Origin: Victivallales bacterium
Lineage (GTDB): Bacteria > Verrucomicrobiota > Lentisphaeria > Oligosphaerales > Oligosphaeraceae
Assembly: GCA_017538465.1 (NCBI GenBank)
Contig: JAFYIW010000341.1
Coordinates: 1 to 8,358 of the forward strand
Direction: 5' to 3'
DNA length: 8,358 bases
Part shown: positions 6,321-8,358 of the stretch, one piece after another
Numbering within the stretch: position 1 is the first letter of the stretch
How the letters are laid out: every line of letters starts with the position of its first letter
Position numbers and translations under genes: made by a program
The notes under the pieces: generated by a model
Databases searched by the model: none
Seen by the model: the letters and a program-made list of their open reading frames with translations, nothing else
What the model was told of the DNA's origin: nothing

Positions 6321-6342
6321 ATGTGCACCGGAAGTTGCACAT
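6321..6342. repeat. Inverted repeat upstream of the pdxK-like gene
   Basis: ATGTGCA (6321-6327) and TGCACAT (6336-6342) are perfect 7-bp arms around the loop CCGGAAGT. It may be a hairpin in the pdxK leader or a protein-binding site. No T tract follows. Confidence 0.5.
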
Positions 6343-6386
6343 CGAATAAGGGGTTGTTGAAGAATTGGTTTTGAAGATGCTGAGTG

Positions 6387-6418
6387 TCTCTGAAGCCGGA
6401 ATTGATCCGGTTCAGAGG
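6387..6418 (+). promoter_or_regulatory. Leader hairpin directly before the pdxK ribosome binding site
   Basis: CTCTGAA (6388-6394) pairs with TTCAGAG (6411-6417), and CCGGA (6396-6400) with TCCGG (6406-6410), leaving one bulged G at 6395 and a 5-nt loop ATTGA; a U-G pair can extend it to 6387/6418. That is at least 12 base pairs, ending about 10 nt before the GAGGAG ribosome binding site. It supports this stretch being leader rather than coding sequence, and could modulate translation of the kinase. Confidence 0.5.
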
Positions 6419-6439
6419 GACGAACATGAGGAGTTGACT

Positions 6440-7246
6440 GTGGAGCCAAAAAAAGTGTTGACGATTGCTGGGTCTGACTGCAGCGGCGGTGCTGGGATAC
6501 AGGCAGACCTGAAGACCTTCCAGGAACGCGATGTTTATGGCATGAGTGTCGTGACTGTTCTGGTTGCGATGCAGCCTGAGACCTGGCATCACATTGTGAT
6601 GCCGGTGCCCGTGGATGACATACGTGCTCAGTTGCCCACCGTGTTTCCCGGAATTGGGGCGGCTGCCGTGAAGACAGGCATGCTTCCGACCGCAGGGATA
6701 ATTGAACTTGTGGGTAGTTTTCTCAAGGACAAGAAGGTGGAGCACTTGGTGGTCGATCCTGTCATGGTGTGCAAAGGAGCAGGGCAGCCACTTTTCCCCG
6801 AGAATACGGCCGCCATGATTAAACATCTGCTTCCGATAGCCGAAGTAGTGACCCCGAACACCTTCGAAGCCGCGCAGCTCTCCGGCATGGACGAGCCTGA
6901 GACTTTGGAGGACCTCAAGGAAAATGCGCTCCACATCCAGGCTCATGGGACCAAGAATGTTATCATCAAGGCGGCGCGGATTTTCCCGGACAAGGCGGTC
7001 AATCTGTTGTATGACGGGAAGGAATTCACGATTGTCGAGAAGCCCAAGGTGAACACGGCTTGGACCCACGGGGCAGGTTGCTCTTTTTCCGCGTGTGTCA
7101 CAGCGGAACTGGCGAAGGGGGCATCGGTCAAGGAGGCGTTCTTGACAGCTACGGAATTCGTCTTCGCCGGACTGGAGAGGAGTTTCCCGCTCAATCAATT
7201 TGTTGGCCCTATCTATCACAAGGCGTTGGCGAAGCAGGGAAAGTAG
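6440..7246 (+). CDS. pdxK: PdxK/ThiD-family vitamin kinase, pyridoxine/pyridoxal kinase favoured over HMP(-P) kinase
   Basis: The ribokinase-fold family phosphorylates pyridoxal and related B6 vitamers, or hydroxymethylpyrimidine and its phosphate in thiamine synthesis. From GTG 6440 the protein has 268 residues, close to the 271 of Bacillus PdxK; GAGGAG 6 nt upstream supports this start, although the frame is open back to an ATG at 6377 and a TTG at 6365. Landmarks are KVLTIAGSDCSGGAGIQAD (5-23), KTGMLPT (78-84), DPVMVCKGAG (Cys111), TPNTFEA (138-144) and WTHGAGCSFSA (catalytic loop, Cys214). The paired cysteines and the ending SFPLNQFVGP closely recall the Gram-positive PdxK subgroup, whose lid and catalytic-loop cysteines act on pyridoxal, rather than canonical ThiD. 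Many automatic annotations would call it thiD. PLP made here would serve SufS, MetI and PatB next door. No clear terminator follows. Confidence 0.9.
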   Translation: MEPKKVLTIAGSDCSGGAGIQADLKTFQERDVYGMSVVTVLVAMQPETWHHIVMPVPVDDIRAQLPTVFPGIGAAAVKTGMLPTAGIIELVGSFLKDKKVEHLVVDPVMVCKGAGQPLFPENTAAMIKHLLPIAEVVTPNTFEAAQLSGMDEPETLEDLKENALHIQAHGTKNVIIKAARIFPDKAVNLLYDGKEFTIVEKPKVNTAWTHGAGCSFSACVTAELAKGASVKEAFLTATEFVFAGLERSFPLNQFVGPIYHKALAKQGK

Positions 7247-7425
7247 TAATTCCTGAACGCAGTTGCGGGATTGCATGCCTAAGAAATACGGGAAAGAACT
7301 TTATAGCATGGGAAAATACTTTCCCCTGCGGAATGCCAATTGATAGGGGACAATCGGCCCCACAAGCCATTTCGTTTTTTACATCGGCTTTATTTTATAA
7401 TGACGCTTGCAAGCGTATAAAGAAC
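7247..7425. other. Intergenic stretch between pdxK and the cysteine-rich gene's terminator
   Basis: About 180 bp with no convincing gene. It holds a small hairpin GGGAAA-ATAC-TTTCCC (7310-7325) and a perfect 14-bp palindrome ACGCTTGCAAGCGT (7403-7416). Neither is followed by a good T tract on the plus strand, so termination of pdxK is not explained by what is visible. Confidence 0.5.
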
Positions 7426-7461
7426 AAAAAAGGCCTCCCTTAAGGCATTAGAAGGGAGGCC
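7426..7461 (-). terminator. Intrinsic terminator of the cysteine-rich protein gene
   Basis: On the minus strand GGCCTCCCTT (7461-7452) and AAGGGAGGCC (7441-7432) form a perfect 10-bp stem with a 10-nt loop, followed by six T (7431-7426). It begins 21 nt after the stop codon at 7483-7485. The plus strand lacks a T run after the stem, so the terminator is directional. Confidence 0.92.
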
Positions 7462-7482
7462 GGAATTGCCCGTTAGGTTAGG

Positions 7483-7854
7483 TTATTTGCAGCAGTCGGC
7501 TCCGTCTTGGCAGCAGTCGGGTTTGCAGCACGCCGCGCCGTCTTTGCAACAGGCAGGTTTGCAGCAGTCCGCGCCGTCCTGACAGCAATCGGGTTTGCAG
7601 CACGCCGCGCCGTCTTTGCAACAGGCAGGTTTGCAGCAGTCCGCGCCGTCTTTGCAACAGGCAGGTTTGCAGCACGCCGCGCCGTCCTGACAGCAGGGCG
7701 CGCCGTCTTTGCAGCAGTCAGCTTTCTGGCAACAGCAAGCCGTACTGGCACAACAGACCGATTTCTTCTTGCAACAATTGAATGCATTTCCCTTAGTACA
7801 AACACAACTCGCGACGAGCATTGTCAGGGCGAGGACTGCGAGAATTTTCTTCAT
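7483..7854 (-). CDS. Cysteine-pair repeat protein, secreted or lipoprotein (unknown function, metal binding suspected)
   Basis: The 123-residue protein starts MKKILAVLALTMLVASC: a short basic N-terminus, a hydrophobic core and VASC, which fits a lipobox with Cys17 as the lipidated residue. The rest is extraordinary: 35 cysteines in all, mostly as CC pairs. Residues 54-123 are almost six 12-residue repeats of the form CC(K/Q)DGA(A/D)CCKP(A/D), preceded by CCKKKSVCC, a CCC and two spaced pairs. Such density resembles metallothioneins and other thiolate metal buffers, or a heavily disulfide-linked envelope protein; I know no named family with this repeat. The ATG at 7852-7854 has AGGAGA upstream, and a strong terminator follows, so this is a real single-gene unit. 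Because the repeat is 36 bp long, other frames on both strands are also open, but only this one has signal peptide, ribosome binding site and terminator in register. Confidence 0.85.
   Translation of the reverse strand: MKKILAVLALTMLVASCVCTKGNAFNCCKKKSVCCASTACCCQKADCCKDGAPCCQDGAACCKPACCKDGADCCKPACCKDGAACCKPDCCQDGADCCKPACCKDGAACCKPDCCQDGADCCK
7486..7695 (-). repeat. 36-bp tandem repeat array (about 5.8 units) inside the cysteine-rich gene
   Basis: Each 36-bp unit encodes 12 residues (CCxDGAxCCKPx). Units differ at a few codons, such as AAA/CAA for K/Q and GCG/GAC-type changes for A/D. A higher-order 72-bp period is visible: 7518-7578 and 7590-7650 are identical over 61 bp, indicating a recent duplication of a two-unit block. 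The reading frame is preserved throughout. Confidence 0.9.
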
Positions 7855-8023
7855 TAGCTCTTCTCCTATTGGTTGTTTTCCAAATTGACTATCAATTCGG
7901 TTTTATTTCTATGACAGAGAAAAATCAGATTTGTTCCCAAAATTATGACTTAATTGATAATAATATATCACTCAATATTTGAATAATGCCATAAACCAAG
8001 AAAAGTCGTTGTTAAAATCTTTT

Positions 8024-8048
8024 TTCCCTGACGCTGTGTTCCCTGACG
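8024..8048. repeat. 10-bp direct repeat, 15-bp period
   Basis: TTCCCTGACG occurs at 8024-8033 and exactly again at 8039-8048, separated by CTGTG. It might be a tandem binding site in the divergent promoter region; one and a half helical turns between copies would put them on opposite faces of the DNA. Confidence 0.5.
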
Positions 8049-8102
8049 GCAGAAATCTAAGTTTATGTTTTGACTTTAGCCCACTGTTAATGTGCCGTAA
8101 AC

Positions 8103-8152
8103 AAGGCAGTTAGCCGTAGGTCGCAAAACGCCTTTTTTCGTCAAGGCCGTTT
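8103..8152 (+). promoter_or_regulatory. Possible attenuator or small-RNA terminator with alternative stems
   Basis: A T tract (8133-8138) follows GCC and can be preceded by either a short hairpin (GG-U-CG, loop CAAAA, CGCC, 8119-8132) or a longer-range AAGGC/GCCTT stem (8103-8107 with 8130-8134). The same GCCTT can also pair downstream as AAACGCCTT with AAGGCCGTTT (8126-8134 with 8143-8152, one bulge). Mutually exclusive pairings before a plus-strand gene recall attenuation, but each stem is short and the assignment is weak. Confidence 0.25.
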
Positions 8153-8318
8153 CAACCTGTTCAACGTGCCTCGACCCCCGTTCCTATATCCGAGAAAAAT
8201 CGCTCTGTAACGCAAAAAAGAGAGTGTCCATGCTGAAAATGTTTTTATCAAGCGATATATTATGCGAAATTAGAACACAAGAAACTTTTTCAACCATTCC
8301 AACATCACGGAGGAAAAC

Positions 8319-8358
8319 ATGGAGATCAAGGCAATTAAGTTCTACGAGAAGGGTTTCA
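8319..8358 (+). CDS. Start of an unidentified gene (13 codons visible, runs off the window)
   Basis: ATG at 8319-8321 follows GGAGG (8309-8313) with a 5-nt spacer, a strong start signal. The visible peptide is MEIKAIKFYEKGF. The opening AxxxYxKGF resembles the N-terminus of small C_GCAxxG_C_C-family redox proteins, which often continue NCAQS or NCAES. The window ends before any cysteine could confirm this, so the family is a guess and no function is assigned. Confidence 0.6.
   Translation, partial: MEIKAIKFYEKGF

Larger units (their letters stand above)
7855..8318. other. 464-bp AT-rich divergent intergenic region
   Basis: It lies between the minus-strand cysteine-rich gene and a plus-strand gene that starts at 8319. 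No convincing ORF, tRNA or rRNA was seen. It contains AATTGA-CTA-TCAATT (7883-7897), a 10-bp direct repeat at 8024 and 8039, and competing short stems next to a T tract at 8133-8138. Promoter-like hexamers occur (for example TTGACT at 8070-8075) but none has a well-spaced partner. Confidence 0.5.

Noticed and set aside
6350..6425. TPP riboswitch before the pdxK/thiD-like gene (GGGG..., GCTGAG and GATCCGG words in order)
   Set aside because: The invariant second half of the TPP core (CCTGATC...GCGTAGGGA) is missing, and the words are better explained by the 12-bp hairpin at 6387-6418.
6365..6439. Longer pdxK-like protein starting at TTG 6365 or ATG 6377
   Set aside because: The extra residues have no family counterpart, cover a strong hairpin, and lack a good ribosome binding site, whereas GTG 6440 has GAGGAG at 6-nt spacing and gives the usual length.
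6305..7276. 323-residue antisense ORF over the pdxK-like gene
   Set aside because: It is a shadow of a well-supported gene with no recognisable domain.
7275..7343. 22-codon plus-strand ORF after pdxK
   Set aside because: No ribosome binding site, no recognisable features and only chance length.
7486..7695. CRISPR array
   Set aside because: The 36-bp units are contiguous tandem coding repeats without unique spacers.
7473..7857. Other open frames through the cysteine repeat on both strands
   Set aside because: A 36-bp repeat without stops in any frame keeps all frames open. Only the minus-strand frame at 7854-7483 has a signal peptide, ribosome binding site and correctly placed terminator.
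8230..8358. Alternative plus-strand ORF from ATG 8230, open to the window end in a different frame
   Set aside because: It has only a weak upstream purine stretch and an odd residue composition. The ATG at 8319 has GGAGG at good spacing and a normal protein-like sequence.

Overview
The window is chromosomal DNA of moderate to high GC content in its genes (roughly the mid-50s by eye) with distinctly AT-rich intergenic regions. Nothing in it fixes the taxon. The homologues recognised (Bacillus-type PdxK and MetI, MalY/PatB, LarE, a 311-residue serine acetyltransferase) fit an anaerobic or facultative bacterium. No transposase, integrase, phage gene, tRNA, rRNA or CRISPR array was seen.

Layout. 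(1) Positions 1-2072, plus strand: the 3' part of a group II cysteine desulfurase (sufS), then serine O-acetyltransferase (cysE) 15 nt downstream behind a strong ribosome binding site. (2) Positions 2060-6113, minus strand: a tight five-gene operon reading thiS, HD-domain protein, larE-like, metI-like, patB-like. Two of its junctions are ATGA stop/start overlaps. Its last gene overlaps the end of cysE by 13 bp in convergent orientation. (3) Positions 6114-6439: a divergent control region with a perfect 10+10 bp inverted repeat, face-to-face promoter-like elements, a GC-rich and probably folded thiS leader, and two hairpins before the next gene. (4) Positions 6440-7246, plus strand: a PdxK/ThiD-family vitamin kinase. 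(5) Positions 7426-7854, minus strand: a small secreted or lipid-anchored protein with 35 cysteines in 123 residues, built from 12-residue repeats and followed by a textbook intrinsic terminator. (6) Positions 7855-8318: a 464-bp AT-rich gap with short repeats and competing hairpins. (7) The first 13 codons of an unidentified plus-strand gene at the right edge.

How the genes may work together. The theme is sulfur and PLP. CysE makes O-acetylserine for cysteine, and SufS removes sulfur from cysteine as persulfide. PatB and MetI move sulfur between cysteine, cystathionine and homocysteine. ThiS carries sulfur as a C-terminal thiocarboxylate. LarE-family enzymes adenylate a carboxylate and convert it to a thiocarboxylate. 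SufS, MetI and PatB all need PLP, which a PdxK-type kinase would salvage. The most interesting hypothesis is that the LarE-like enzyme, which has a CxxC plus a third cysteine rather than the Lactobacillus-type sacrificial cysteine, loads sulfur on the ThiS-like carrier for homocysteine or another sulfur product in place of the usual ThiF/MoeB-type E1. This is inference. The second notable item is the extreme cysteine-pair repeat protein.
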